Positions 1-7,215 of a stretch of 21,909 nt of DNA are shown here, in pieces. The stretch covers positions 1-21,909 of the IMG/VR virus record IMGVR_UViG_3300009128_000148; one strand, given 5' to 3'. The DNA is from a virus. Position numbers and translations under genes: made by a program. Position 1 is the first letter of the stretch; each line of letters starts with the position of its first letter. A model generated the notes under the pieces. The model was not told where the DNA came from, did no database searches, and saw nothing but the letters and a program-made list of their open reading frames with translations.

Positions 1-416
1 AACTATTTACTGGTACTGGAGCAGACGCTGCTTATCCTTGGTCACATCCAACTCCTGCTTCAACTCTTACTCGTAATATGCAACTAGGTCATATATTAGG
101 TTATCAACGAGTTACTTGTGAACTTTGGGGAAATTCTGGACTCCAAATAGGTAAACAATTAATTACTGAATTTCCTGCGGTTGGTTTAGCCTCAGGTACA
201 CCTGCTCAAACTGGACTTGAAGCTTCTAAAGAAGTTTGGCCTGATAGAAATAATAATGTTTGGATGATAACTAAACTAGGTCATCATATAGAAGCTAAAG
301 CTGGCGGATTTCTAGCTGAAGAAAGTCAAGATCCTGTTTATACTACTTCAGTTGAAATGGTAAATACTTTTGCTGCAACTGAAAAAGTATTACCTGCTTA
401 TGGTGGGTTAGGCTAA
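1..416 (+). CDS. C-terminal part of an unrecognised phage protein (partial)
   Basis: The reading frame is open from the first bases of the window (first full codon at position 3) to a TAA at 414-416, so the gene begins outside. About 137 residues are visible. The sequence is rich in Gly, Thr and Ala, with no membrane segment and no motif that I recognise. It is the only + strand gene and converges on gene 32. In T4-like phages a strand change next to the replication genes often marks the edge of a virion or late module, so a structural protein is plausible, but that is inference. The ATG at 78 is internal to the open frame and is unlikely to be the true start. Confidence 0.7.
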   Translation, partial: LFTGTGADAAYPWSHPTPASTLTRNMQLGHILGYQRVTCELWGNSGLQIGKQLITEFPAVGLASGTPAQTGLEASKEVWPDRNNNVWMITKLGHHIEAKAGGFLAEESQDPVYTTSVEMVNTFAATEKVLPAYGGLG

Positions 417-440
417 AAAAGACCCCGCCGAAGCGGGGTC
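415..440 (-). terminator. Rho-independent terminator of gene 32
   Basis: On the - strand an 8-bp perfect GC-rich stem (421-428 with 433-440) closes a TTCG loop flanked by C and G, the extra-stable cUUCGg tetraloop. Six T residues follow at 420-415. It lies 21 bp after the gene 32 stop. The T-run is on the - strand side, so it chiefly terminates leftward transcription; the + strand side has no T-run. Confidence 0.93.
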
Positions 441-461
441 GTCATCGTAGTTGCCGTACGA

Positions 462-1337
462 TTAAGTTTCATCTGCCAACTTGGCAAAATAATCCAAAGT
501 TTCATCATCATCGGTTGTTTCAGGTGTTGATACCTCCGCAACTGGTTCGACATTCTTCTTTGGAGTAAATGTCTCAACAGTACCTTTTACAGATGTTCCT
601 GTAAGAGTTCTATTGAGTTTTTCCTTCAATTCCTCATAAGTCTTAAAGTTTTTTGGATCTACAAATTCTTGAAGTCCATGTAACTTCTCATTATATAACT
701 CCTCTAGACGAGTATCATCGCCATCGAAAAGTTGTGAAGGATTGTCAAACTCCGATTTGTCATAGTTCCAAAAACCATCGACTTTGCGAATCTTGAGTTT
801 GAAGTTAGCACCTTGCCAAAGATCAAATGGATTCAAGGGAGTTTCATCATCAAATGCCGGATTCATGGCTTCGGTAATCTTATCAAAGATTTTCTTACCA
901 TAACGGAACAACCGGACAGTACCATCGTTCTCTGGGTGCTTTGGATCACTCACAACTAAGACGTTGGAGTAATATTTTAAGATACGTTTCTGTTTACGAG
1001 CCGTATCTTTATCAGACTCAAGACCACTGTTCCAAAGTTCGGTATTATATTCTGATACTGGATCATTTTTACCGATAGTAGTCAATGAGTTTTCAATATA
1101 CCAACCACCGGGGCCATTGAAAGCATGGTTCCAGATACGGACCCATGGCAAATCTTCGCCTGTCGGTTGTGGTAGGAAACGAATGACCGCATAACCGTTA
1201 CCAGTCTTATCGAGGTCAGGTTTCCAGAATCGGTTATCTTCAAATGAAGAACCGGATGTGGGATTGTTGATATTCTTCAACTCAGTCTGTAATTTTTCAA
1301 AAGAGCCAGACTTACTCTTTAGGTCTGCAAAAGACAT
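462..1337 (-). CDS. 32: Single-stranded DNA-binding protein gp32
   Basis: The 291-aa product matches T4 gp32 in length (T4 about 301 aa) and architecture. It has a short basic N-terminus, an OB-type core rich in aromatic residues (FWKPDLDKTGNGYAVIRFLP at about residues 37-56), and a long acidic tail ending in DDDETLDYFAKLADET. In T4 the protein coats ssDNA cooperatively and recruits gp59 and the replisome. No cysteine is present anywhere, so the zinc-binding subdomain of T4 gp32 cannot form here. A consensus sigma70 promoter lies about 75 bp upstream, the AGGAG ribosome binding site is close to the ATG, and a strong terminator follows, so it is probably a single-gene, highly expressed unit. 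Gene 59 and gene 33, its T4 neighbours, lie further right in the same orientation. Confidence 0.93.
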   Translation of the reverse strand: MSFADLKSKSGSFEKLQTELKNINNPTSGSSFEDNRFWKPDLDKTGNGYAVIRFLPQPTGEDLPWVRIWNHAFNGPGGWYIENSLTTIGKNDPVSEYNTELWNSGLESDKDTARKQKRILKYYSNVLVVSDPKHPENDGTVRLFRYGKKIFDKITEAMNPAFDDETPLNPFDLWQGANFKLKIRKVDGFWNYDKSEFDNPSQLFDGDDTRLEELYNEKLHGLQEFVDPKNFKTYEELKEKLNRTLTGTSVKGTVETFTPKKNVEPVAEVSTPETTDDDETLDYFAKLADET

Positions 1338-1406
1338 ATTATTGTATCTCCTATATTATTGTATTAAAATATTGAACAAGACTTTATATTTTTTCTTGAA
1401 CAATAC

Positions 1407-1414
1407 TATTTATT
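1407..1414 (-). promoter_or_regulatory. T4-late-like motif AATAAATA upstream of gene 32
   Basis: The - strand reads AATAAATA, one base from the T4 late consensus TATAAATA, and it overlaps the -10 element of the sigma70 promoter. It may allow late as well as early expression. AT-rich DNA makes chance occurrence possible. Confidence 0.35.
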
Positions 1415-1440
1415 ATACCACAGTTTTACAGCTTTGTCAA
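1412..1440 (-). promoter_or_regulatory. Consensus sigma70 promoter of gene 32
   Basis: On the - strand: -35 TTGACA (1440-1435), exactly 17 bp, then -10 TATAAT (1417-1412) preceded by TGG, giving an extended -10. Both hexamers are perfect matches. The predicted start leaves a leader of about 65-70 nt before the gene 32 ATG. Confidence 0.9.
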
Positions 1441-1446
1441 GCGTTT

Positions 1447-2511
1447 TTAAACAGCCTTTAAAGCACCAAATGGGACTGTAGTAACTGATGATTTGCCGTC
1501 AAGAAGGTTAAAGAAATCTCTAGCTTGTTCTTCATCCTTATACCCCACAGCAACATCCTTCCAATTTCTTCCTGGCTTTGAACCTTTTTCATCTTTCATA
1601 TACTTATCAATCCAATAAAGGCAATAAGAAACATTAGGTTCTAATATTGCCCAAGATGTAGTTTTAACCGGGATGAACTTATGAGTTTTATATTCATCTA
1701 CAATATGAGTAATACCATCCCATTGCCTTCCTCTAGTATCAGCACCTCTCTTATTAATAGATTTAAGGCCTGCTATTAATTTTTTGTTATTAGTTCCATG
1801 TCGTTTAAGTGCCATCAATGCAGCACATATTAAAGCTTGATCCCAAGCAGTTGAATCTTCCATCAAAAGATCCAACGCCTTAATTTCTTCTAAAAAAGAA
1901 CCAATTAGGCCTGGCAAAATATCTGCTTTTACAGTTGACTGATTATAGTTCTCAGGAAAATAAAAACAACAAGCTTTGTTCAACCCAGTAAGAATGGTGC
2001 CCCCTTTGAGTTTCTTTGACTTCGGAGTATAACCATATATTCCATAAAGAATACCATAAATTTTTTCTTGAGTTTTTTCAACAGAATCAGCAGAATCAAA
2101 AGTATTATATGATTCACGAATTGCATCACAACTATCATAAGAATATTCAATAACCAATACTTCTCCCGGAATTTCGTCAGACCCACCTTGGCTCCAGTTT
2201 AAGTTACGAGTATTAGAATCTACAATGAACCTATGTCCTGCCTTATAGGTTACACCAAATATAGTATCTTTCTTTGTAAGTTTTACCACTGTTACCACAC
2301 AATGTTCTGCTCTAAGGACAGACAAATGTTTTCTTGCTTTATTTAATCTTCCCTCGGTATCTCTCTGGCAAAATACTTCATCTAATTGACTATATTCTGG
2401 ATATGGCATCCAATAATAGTTAATAGCACCATTACCTTTGTTACTCTGTACAGCTCGATATGGAACAGGATTGTTATCCTTGTCTAAAATAGGTTCTACT
2501 TTTAATGTCAT
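1447..2511 (-). CDS. ParB-like domain protein, conserved unknown (second of a pair)
   Basis: I chose the ATG at 2511 because AGGAGT lies 9 nt upstream; the open frame extends 12 codons further but without a ribosome binding site. The 354-aa product has a stretch at residues 92-106 (GHRFIVDSNTRNLNW) followed by a proline-valine segment and a YNTFDS motif near 135-140. This arrangement resembles the ParB/sulfiredoxin-fold nuclease domain in phage proteins that carry a substrate-binding G-x-x-R type loop. The C-terminal half is not recognised. It is preceded by another ParB-like gene and has its own perfect promoter, whose -35 lies in the 3' end of that gene. A DNA-binding or nuclease role is inference; assignment is moderate at best. 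Confidence 0.6.
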   Translation of the reverse strand: MTLKVEPILDKDNNPVPYRAVQSNKGNGAINYYWMPYPEYSQLDEVFCQRDTEGRLNKARKHLSVLRAEHCVVTVVKLTKKDTIFGVTYKAGHRFIVDSNTRNLNWSQGGSDEIPGEVLVIEYSYDSCDAIRESYNTFDSADSVEKTQEKIYGILYGIYGYTPKSKKLKGGTILTGLNKACCFYFPENYNQSTVKADILPGLIGSFLEEIKALDLLMEDSTAWDQALICAALMALKRHGTNNKKLIAGLKSINKRGADTRGRQWDGITHIVDEYKTHKFIPVKTTSWAILEPNVSYCLYWIDKYMKDEKGSKPGRNWKDVAVGYKDEEQARDFFNLLDGKSSVTTVPFGALKAV

Positions 2512-2553
2512 TATATTTTCACTCCTATATAATAATTTAATTGTCATGTACTA

Positions 2554-2582
2554 ATTATAACACGGTTCTTAACTATTGTCAA
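2554..2582 (-). promoter_or_regulatory. Consensus sigma70 promoter for the 354-aa gene
   Basis: - strand -35 TTGACA (2582-2577), 17-bp spacer, -10 TATAAT (2559-2554). The -35 hexamer lies inside the last codons of the upstream gene, whose TAA stop (2571-2569) is in the spacer. The 5' flank CGC before TTGACA is the same as at the gene 32 promoter. Confidence 0.88.
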
Positions 2583-3606
2583 GCGTTTTCCCATCTTTAT
2601 CGACTCTAGTTGTTTCTGTATAAACACCACCTTTTGTAACATCTGGTGATATAATTTGTGGTAAAAAACCATGAGATATGAAAGGTGAATTTCCTAACTC
2701 CTTAACTTTATCTAAATCCATACCTGTTACCTTGGCAGAAATTTTATAGATCATTTCATTTAATCTCACTATTTCTTTTTCCCAAGTAATCCTTCTACTT
2801 TTAATTGTAGCAGGATTTGGGTGGGTTATATAACCAGTAACATATATAGGTTCATCATACTCTAACCATAACCTTAACCCATCATGCATTACTGTTTTAA
2901 AGCCGCCAGGTTCCTTAATAAATCCATACTGGCCGGTGGCTTCATAACTTTCTTCATCATCCCCACCGTATGGAATTTCAAGTTCTGCAGCCAACTCATT
3001 AGCAGATTTACCATCTAAAGGTCGCATACTATCGTGTGCTGATTTTTTATTTCTAACTTTCTTAAAAATATTTCTTTTTTGTGGATCTGTTTTATCAGAT
3101 GCTACCCGATTGATATAAGCTTTTATATCCTTATCTTCATTTGGTATAAGTTTCCTTTCAATAGCTAGACAAGCTCCTTTGGCCAAATCTTCAATTGTAG
3201 ATTCTGCCCTAGGATTCTGAACTATATTAGATGTAAAACCATGCTCTAATTGAGCTAAAGGTGTCTCATATTCTACAACATCATAAATTGCCATATCCCA
3301 ACCTAAATTTTCTTGGGCTTTATTTCTTTGATACCCAATAATACCTATAAATCTTTTAGGATTATCAGGATCTACTACTACAACCTGAGGCGGTTCTGTG
3401 TAAATCATATGATTTATGGTGTAAGAATTTTGTAAAGTTCTTACATGGCCTGCATTGTTTACATCTACCCTATACGGTTGAGCTTCCGGCCATGTAGTAA
3501 GGTCTCGTCTACACCGGATTCTCCTGATATGTTTACCGCCTGGGGGATTTTGGGGTGGGCACTCTTTTTTAGACCTTTCTAGGTCCAAGTCTATTGTATG
3601 TAACAT
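2569..3606 (-). CDS. ParB-like nuclease/DNA-binding domain protein (first of a pair)
   Basis: The 345-aa product carries GYQRNKAQENLGW at residues 91-103 followed by an IYDVVEY strand. This fits the ParB box (G-x-x-R-x-x-A-x-x-x-LGW-x-x-ipv). The start at ATG 3606 is favoured by AAGGAG six nt upstream; a longer frame to 3630 has no ribosome binding site. The C-terminal part (after about residue 200) has a charged region and no motif known to me. The family occurs as stand-alone ParB-domain proteins in many phages, where activity ranges from nuclease to DNA-binding; which applies here cannot be read from sequence. It sits immediately upstream of a second ParB-like gene and then gene 32, suggesting a link to DNA replication or packaging. 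Confidence 0.65.
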   Translation of the reverse strand: MLHTIDLDLERSKKECPPQNPPGGKHIRRIRCRRDLTTWPEAQPYRVDVNNAGHVRTLQNSYTINHMIYTEPPQVVVVDPDNPKRFIGIIGYQRNKAQENLGWDMAIYDVVEYETPLAQLEHGFTSNIVQNPRAESTIEDLAKGACLAIERKLIPNEDKDIKAYINRVASDKTDPQKRNIFKKVRNKKSAHDSMRPLDGKSANELAAELEIPYGGDDEESYEATGQYGFIKEPGGFKTVMHDGLRLWLEYDEPIYVTGYITHPNPATIKSRRITWEKEIVRLNEMIYKISAKVTGMDLDKVKELGNSPFISHGFLPQIISPDVTKGGVYTETTRVDKDGKTLDNS

Positions 3607-3704
3607 ATTACGCTCCTTGGTTTCTACCATTGTTGCAAAGGTATAAGGATCATCCTTACTTACCTTCTGTTACTTTAACTATGTATACGTTTTGCGTTCT
3701 TTTT

Positions 3705-3935
3705 TCAATCTTTTTTTGAATCTAGTTCGGCTTCGATTAAAGCCTGAATAAATGCTTTAGGTGTGATTTCGTTTTGTACTGCGGCAATAATAAATTCAGC
3801 CATCTGTATTTCTTTCTCAAGCCAAAACTTCTTTCTTTTCATATCTTCTAGACGCATATTATAATCGTCTAGTTCTTTTTGTTTACGGACTTTATTCTCT
3901 ATAATATCCGTAATCGAAATAATATTTTTATTCAT
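3705..3935 (-). CDS. Small coiled-coil protein, unknown
   Basis: This 76-aa product has a heptad-like charged middle (residues 13-45, rich in K, E, L and M) predicted to form a coiled coil, and a C-terminal segment with hydrophobic residues. No catalytic motif is seen. The ATG at 3935 lacks a close purine-rich ribosome binding site. Instead a stable hairpin (3951-3970) lies 15 nt upstream. Similar short coiled-coil proteins are common near replication genes of marine T4-like phages, but I do not recognise a named family. Confidence 0.75.
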   Translation of the reverse strand: MNKNIISITDIIENKVRKQKELDDYNMRLEDMKRKKFWLEKEIQMAEFIIAAVQNEITPKAFIQALIEAELDSKKD

Positions 3936-3950
3936 GGTGAATTGGAACTA

Positions 3951-3970
3951 GGGGAGGATGCACCCTCCCC
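3951..3970 (-). other. 7-bp GC-rich hairpin between two small genes
   Basis: Perfect inverted repeat GGGGAGG / CCTCCCC with a 6-nt loop. On the - strand it lies 22 nt after the stop of the membrane protein gene and 15 nt before the ATG of the 76-aa gene. No T-run follows on either strand, so it is not a classic terminator. An mRNA-processing or stabilising hairpin, or sequestration of the GGAGG it contains, is possible. Confidence 0.6.
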
Positions 3971-3992
3971 ATAGATCCGTTAGTCAAACTTA

Positions 3993-4226
3993 TTAGTCCC
4001 TCTTGGTGAAGATCCAATAAATGACGCCTAAGGCGACCAATCCAACAAGTCCCTGGCTGCCTAGCGATGCCACTAGGCCTGTGATATTCCCGATGACATC
4101 TACGGGTAGAAAAATCAGGTCAGAACCGAATAGAACCTGAAGTACAACTGCTAGAGCGATTAGACTCACAGCAACCTCAGAAATTTTATTGATCCAACCT
4201 TTTACGCTGGTAATAATATCAGCCAT
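3993..4226 (-). CDS. Small two-helix membrane protein
   Basis: The 77-aa product has two strongly hydrophobic segments (about residues 18-36 and 48-72), separated by a short loop containing D and P, and a charged end (TKRD). GGAGG lies 7 nt before the ATG, one of the strongest ribosome binding sites in the window, implying high expression. A hairpin follows the stop codon. Size and topology would fit a holin or a small virion membrane protein; neither can be decided here. The lysis enzyme lies about 9 kb away, so a holin assignment has no support from position. Confidence 0.7.
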   Translation of the reverse strand: MADIITSVKGWINKISEVAVSLIALAVVLQVLFGSDLIFLPVDVIGNITGLVASLGSQGLVGLVALGVIYWIFTKRD

Positions 4227-4249
4227 TTTACTTCCTCCTTTAATGAAGT

Positions 4250-5125
4250 TTAAATAATCCTCTCGTACATTTCATCTAGTGTAATGTATTTGAGGTTTGG
4301 AATGTCTTCCCATTCCTCTATTACACAATTAATCCTATCATAATTTGTTATAGGTTTAGGATTAACCTTGTAATATTGTATGTGTGGAAACTTATCAAAA
4401 ACTAACTTGTGCTGTTTTATCCAGTTTTCTGGTGGAATCATAGATCCATCAGCACTTATATAACAGTCTGTTCCCTTATACACATTATTTGCATTATTGT
4501 TATTTGAATATAAATCCATACCAACCAGATAAACTTCTTCGGTTTCTGGTTCTAGTGATGCAAAGAGATTACACAAAGCTCCTGAAGAAAAACTATAATC
4601 TGAATTACCAGGTAATGATTCTGTCTTTCTTACTTTATCTTCGGGTGCAACCCATGTCACCCACAAGCCTGCTCTCTTGTCTCCTAGTACAATATCTATA
4701 TTTGATGGATTTATGTCCATGCCCTTTTCAAGGCAATCGGTTAAATAATCTTCTCGGATTTGTCTTAAGCGGTCTAAATCTTGACCGCTCATTACAAACT
4801 CATTCCAACCTTCAACCCTTGGACTTTCATGGATATAGGACTCTAAATCAATTATGTCCTGTTGGGATATGTGAGATGGTGTTACTACTTGCTCGTATGC
4901 CTCCTCAGGCAATCGACACCAATCTCTAAAATAAACTACATTATTAAAAGCATAACCTGAGCGATATATCTCATGGCTCATTTCTATATCGCAGCACACC
5001 AAATAATCTGGTGCCCAATCACGATATAAGGCGTTGCATCCCCAGATGGTTGCATACTTCCGCAAGTCATCTAAATCAAGTCCGAGACGGGATTCGCCGT
5101 TACCAAGACATATCACTCTATTCAT
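4250..5125 (-). CDS. DUF115/CstI-like nucleotide-sugar-binding protein (putative glycosyltransferase)
   Basis: The 291-aa product begins with a Rossmann-like motif: VICLGNGESR (residues 4-13), then IWGCNALYRDWAPDYLVCCD (27-46). This G-N-G-x-S ... N-x-x-Y ... D-x-x-x-x-x-D pattern is shared by DUF115/MptE-like proteins and by the CstI/CstII sialyltransferase group, which bind nucleotide-linked substrates. The SFSSGALCNLFASLEP segment (about 178-193) resembles the SG-x-x-A helix of that group. It could modify phage or host surface glycans, but activity is inference. The gene starts 19 nt after the FmdB gene without a clear ribosome binding site; an AATAAATA motif lies 12 nt upstream. Confidence 0.6.
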   Translation of the reverse strand: MNRVICLGNGESRLGLDLDDLRKYATIWGCNALYRDWAPDYLVCCDIEMSHEIYRSGYAFNNVVYFRDWCRLPEEAYEQVVTPSHISQQDIIDLESYIHESPRVEGWNEFVMSGQDLDRLRQIREDYLTDCLEKGMDINPSNIDIVLGDKRAGLWVTWVAPEDKVRKTESLPGNSDYSFSSGALCNLFASLEPETEEVYLVGMDLYSNNNNANNVYKGTDCYISADGSMIPPENWIKQHKLVFDKFPHIQYYKVNPKPITNYDRINCVIEEWEDIPNLKYITLDEMYERII

Positions 5126-5137
5126 TTTAATATGCTT

Positions 5138-5145
5138 TATTTATT
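5138..5145 (-). promoter_or_regulatory. T4-late-like motif AATAAATA upstream of the DUF115-like gene
   Basis: - strand AATAAATA ends 12 nt before the ATG at 5125 and overlaps the stop of the FmdB gene by one base. If it is a late promoter the transcript would start only about 5 nt before the start codon, so translation would be nearly leaderless. Confidence 0.35.
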
Positions 5146-5339
5146 TAGTCTTTTTCATCTTTTGATGGGGACGGTTTATACCATCCATCACCCTTTAACA
5201 TGAAATTTGCAGAAGTTATCATTTTTCTAACATGACCTCCACACTCTGGACAAAATTCTAAAGGTAGTTCATTTGTCTTTTGAAAAACATCAACTATTTC
5301 GTGACCACAAGTTTCACATACATAATCATATATTGGCAT
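5145..5339 (-). CDS. FmdB-family zinc-ribbon protein
   Basis: The 64-aa product starts MPIYDYVCETCGHE and has a second pair of cysteines in CPECGG, the CxxC...CxxC zinc ribbon of the FmdB family, followed by the usual basic linker and polar tail. The start at ATG 5339 is chosen because the family begins MP-x-Y-x-Y and because GGGAG lies 10 nt upstream; a longer frame to 5429 only duplicates thyX sequence. It overlaps the thyX stop by 14 nt, so translation is probably coupled. The family is described as a putative regulatory protein; its molecular role is not established. A second, cysteine-free relative lies at 12116-12358. Confidence 0.85.
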   Translation of the reverse strand: MPIYDYVCETCGHEIVDVFQKTNELPLEFCPECGGHVRKMITSANFMLKGDGWYKPSPSKDEKD

Positions 5340-6006
5340 AAAATAATGACTCCCATGACACAGGAAACTTCTCCTTAGCCAAGTCATATATTTCCCATGC
5401 AACATCTCTTGTTTCTTCTTGAGTATCACCTTTACATCTTAAAGTACATACTCGGGCAAACGCATATAATGAACCGGTCCAATACCATTCAGTATATGTG
5501 TTCTGTGGTAGTACCATACGGGCTTGTTCCGGCGCTACACCGGCTTCTAATAAGGTTTTATATGTATGCATAGCAAATTCACAAGCCTTTATTACACACC
5601 CTCCTGTTCGTTCTGATCGGTTTATCCAATCAACATATTCATCAGACGAACCTTGCTTCTTATCTTCGGCACGACCTCTCCAATGTTCTGGATACCAAAA
5701 CTCTGGGTCATCATCAACATATCTCCTACTCACTTCATTCCACACCAAACCCACTTGATGTTTCACTAACTGCCGTGCAACAAATATAGGTGCCTTGATA
5801 TGAAATGATAAGGTTGCATGACCAAAAGGAGTCCAATGGCCATGTTTGGCAAGATAAAGAATTAACTTTTTATCTTTTTCTGTTAGCTCATAGATACCCT
5901 GACTAGGAACATTATGTCCCCAATTGGATTTTTTAGCAAACGATACTCTTGCCGCATTGGCTATAGAGAGATCATTTCCCATACTATCTATTAATGTTAC
6001 TTTCAT
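5326..6006 (-). CDS. thyX: Flavin-dependent thymidylate synthase ThyX
   Basis: ThyX makes dTMP from dUMP using FAD, NADPH and methylene-tetrahydrofolate. The 226-aa product has the family core: FVARQLVKHQVGLVWNEVSR from residue 75, then RYVD, and EQARMVLPQN near 160-170. The classic RHR-x7-S signature is altered to KHQ-x8-S, with both arginines replaced and one extra residue. The NExSxRY half is intact (NEVSRRY, 90-96). The ATG at 6006 overlaps the preceding stop as ATGA, which fixes the start; the upstream TTG in frame is not needed. It is part of the overlapping chain with glutamine synthetase and the deaminase, consistent with thymidylate supply for phage DNA synthesis. Confidence 0.93.
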   Translation of the reverse strand: MKVTLIDSMGNDLSIANAARVSFAKKSNWGHNVPSQGIYELTEKDKKLILYLAKHGHWTPFGHATLSFHIKAPIFVARQLVKHQVGLVWNEVSRRYVDDDPEFWYPEHWRGRAEDKKQGSSDEYVDWINRSERTGGCVIKACEFAMHTYKTLLEAGVAPEQARMVLPQNTYTEWYWTGSLYAFARVCTLRCKGDTQEETRDVAWEIYDLAKEKFPVSWESLFYANI

Positions 6007-6215
6007 GGCCAATTTATTGTCATTTGAAATTCTTTGTAAAATTTATCATACTCATATTCGTTGATACATTCTATTTTATAAATCTGTTCACCTAATACAT
6101 CAACACCACTAGGTACCTGAGTATACATTTTCTCTTTAGCTTCTTTCTCCGTATAGGCATCAATAACATACTCTTTCTTTATTGATTCTAATGTACTAAT
6201 AACCCACTTAGTCAT
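6003..6215 (-). CDS. Small unknown protein between glutamine synthetase and ThyX
   Basis: The 70-aa product begins MTKWVISTLESIKKEYVIDA and has no membrane segment or known motif; it looks like a small alpha/beta domain with charged and aromatic residues. Its ATG overlaps the glutamine synthetase stop by 8 nt and its stop overlaps the thyX start as ATGA, so it is translated in the same chain. GGAG lies 10 nt upstream. Function is unknown. Confidence 0.8.
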   Translation of the reverse strand: MTKWVISTLESIKKEYVIDAYTEKEAKEKMYTQVPSGVDVLGEQIYKIECINEYEYDKFYKEFQMTINWP

Positions 6216-7215
6216 CAATTAAAGTCTCCACAATGTGACGAATTACACGATAAGGATCTGCATTGGCGGCGGGTCGTCTATCTTCCAGATAACCATTCCA
6301 GTTATTGTTTATTGTAAAAACAGGAATGCGAATACTAGCACCCCTATCACTAACCCCATAGCTAAATTTTTTAATAGATTGTGTTTCATATTTACCAATC
6401 AACCTCTTTGCATTATCTGAACCGTACTCCTTAATGGCATTTTTATGTACCTTACCTAACTTTTCACAAATTGCCTCAAGCTTATCTTGACTGCCACGGT
6501 GTCTCATTTCATCATTAGAAAAGTTTGTATGCATACCAGAACCATTCCAATCACCAGACTGTGGTTTTGGTGCATAGTTAATAGTCACGCCATGTTTCTC
6601 TGCGATGCGTTGTAAAATATAACGAGCCATCCATAAATCATCTCCTGCACGAATACCTCTACCTAACACCTGAAATTCCCATTGCCCTAGTGCCACTTCT
6701 GCATTTGTTCCAGTGATACCAATGTTGGCGTTCATACAGGCTTCAGCATGACGGTCGACAATCTCACGACCAACCACATTGTTAGAACCTACACCACAAT
6801 AATAATCGCCCTGTGCTCTTGGTTTACCTTTCTCTGGCCAACCCAATGGGCGACCATCCTTATACATGAAATATTCTTGCTCAAAACCAAACCACCATTC
6901 ATCACTCACCAAGTTCTGACAATGCGTTCTGGTGTTTGATTCGTGTGGGTCAATACCATTATTATTCAGTACTTCACACATTACATAAGTGCCTTCTAAT
7001 CCTGGACTGGTTTGTGTTGCATCAGCTCGGATACGATCTATGGTACGATACTCAGCAACAGGATATAATATACAATCAGAATCATCTCCAGTAGCCTGTT
7101 GTGTAGATGAGCCATCAAAAGACCACATATCAACATACTCATCTATTTTTACTTTGCTTCTTAATGACTGTGTAGGTTTGTAACCATCAAGCCATACATA
7201 TTCTAATTTTCTCAT
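6208..7215 (-). CDS. glnA: Type II glutamine synthetase
   Basis: It joins ammonia and glutamate to glutamine using ATP. The 335-aa length fits the GSII (eukaryote-like) class rather than the roughly 470-aa bacterial GSI. All class II signatures are visible: WSFDGSST (31-38), FEQEY (111-115), YYCGVG (138-143), NAEVALGQWEFQ (171-182), NGSGMHTNF (224-232), GKYET (274-278), RGASIRIP (291-298) and EDRRPAANADP (311-321). The start is ATG 7215 in a TAATG overlap with the gene before, with AGGA close upstream; the longer frame to 7245 has no independent support. No glutamine riboswitch can precede it because its 5' flank is coding. GSII lacks the adenylylation control of GSI, so the enzyme may escape host nitrogen regulation (inference). 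Neighbours for deoxynucleotide supply suggest it feeds nucleotide synthesis. Confidence 0.94.
   Translation of the reverse strand: MRKLEYVWLDGYKPTQSLRSKVKIDEYVDMWSFDGSSTQQATGDDSDCILYPVAEYRTIDRIRADATQTSPGLEGTYVMCEVLNNNGIDPHESNTRTHCQNLVSDEWWFGFEQEYFMYKDGRPLGWPEKGKPRAQGDYYCGVGSNNVVGREIVDRHAEACMNANIGITGTNAEVALGQWEFQVLGRGIRAGDDLWMARYILQRIAEKHGVTINYAPKPQSGDWNGSGMHTNFSNDEMRHRGSQDKLEAICEKLGKVHKNAIKEYGSDNAKRLIGKYETQSIKKFSYGVSDRGASIRIPVFTINNNWNGYLEDRRPAANADPYRVIRHIVETLIDD

Noticed and set aside
1447-3606. A parAB-type partition locus
   Set aside because: No Walker-type ParA gene or parS-like repeats are visible nearby.
3682-3708. Promoter before the first ParB-like gene (TTGAAA ... TATACA)
   Set aside because: The spacer is 15 bp and the hexamers are imperfect; not good enough next to the consensus promoters seen elsewhere.
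4489-4929. 146-aa + strand reading frame
   Set aside because: Antisense shadow of the DUF115-like gene with no promoter or ribosome binding site; the same applies to the other + strand frames beyond position 416.
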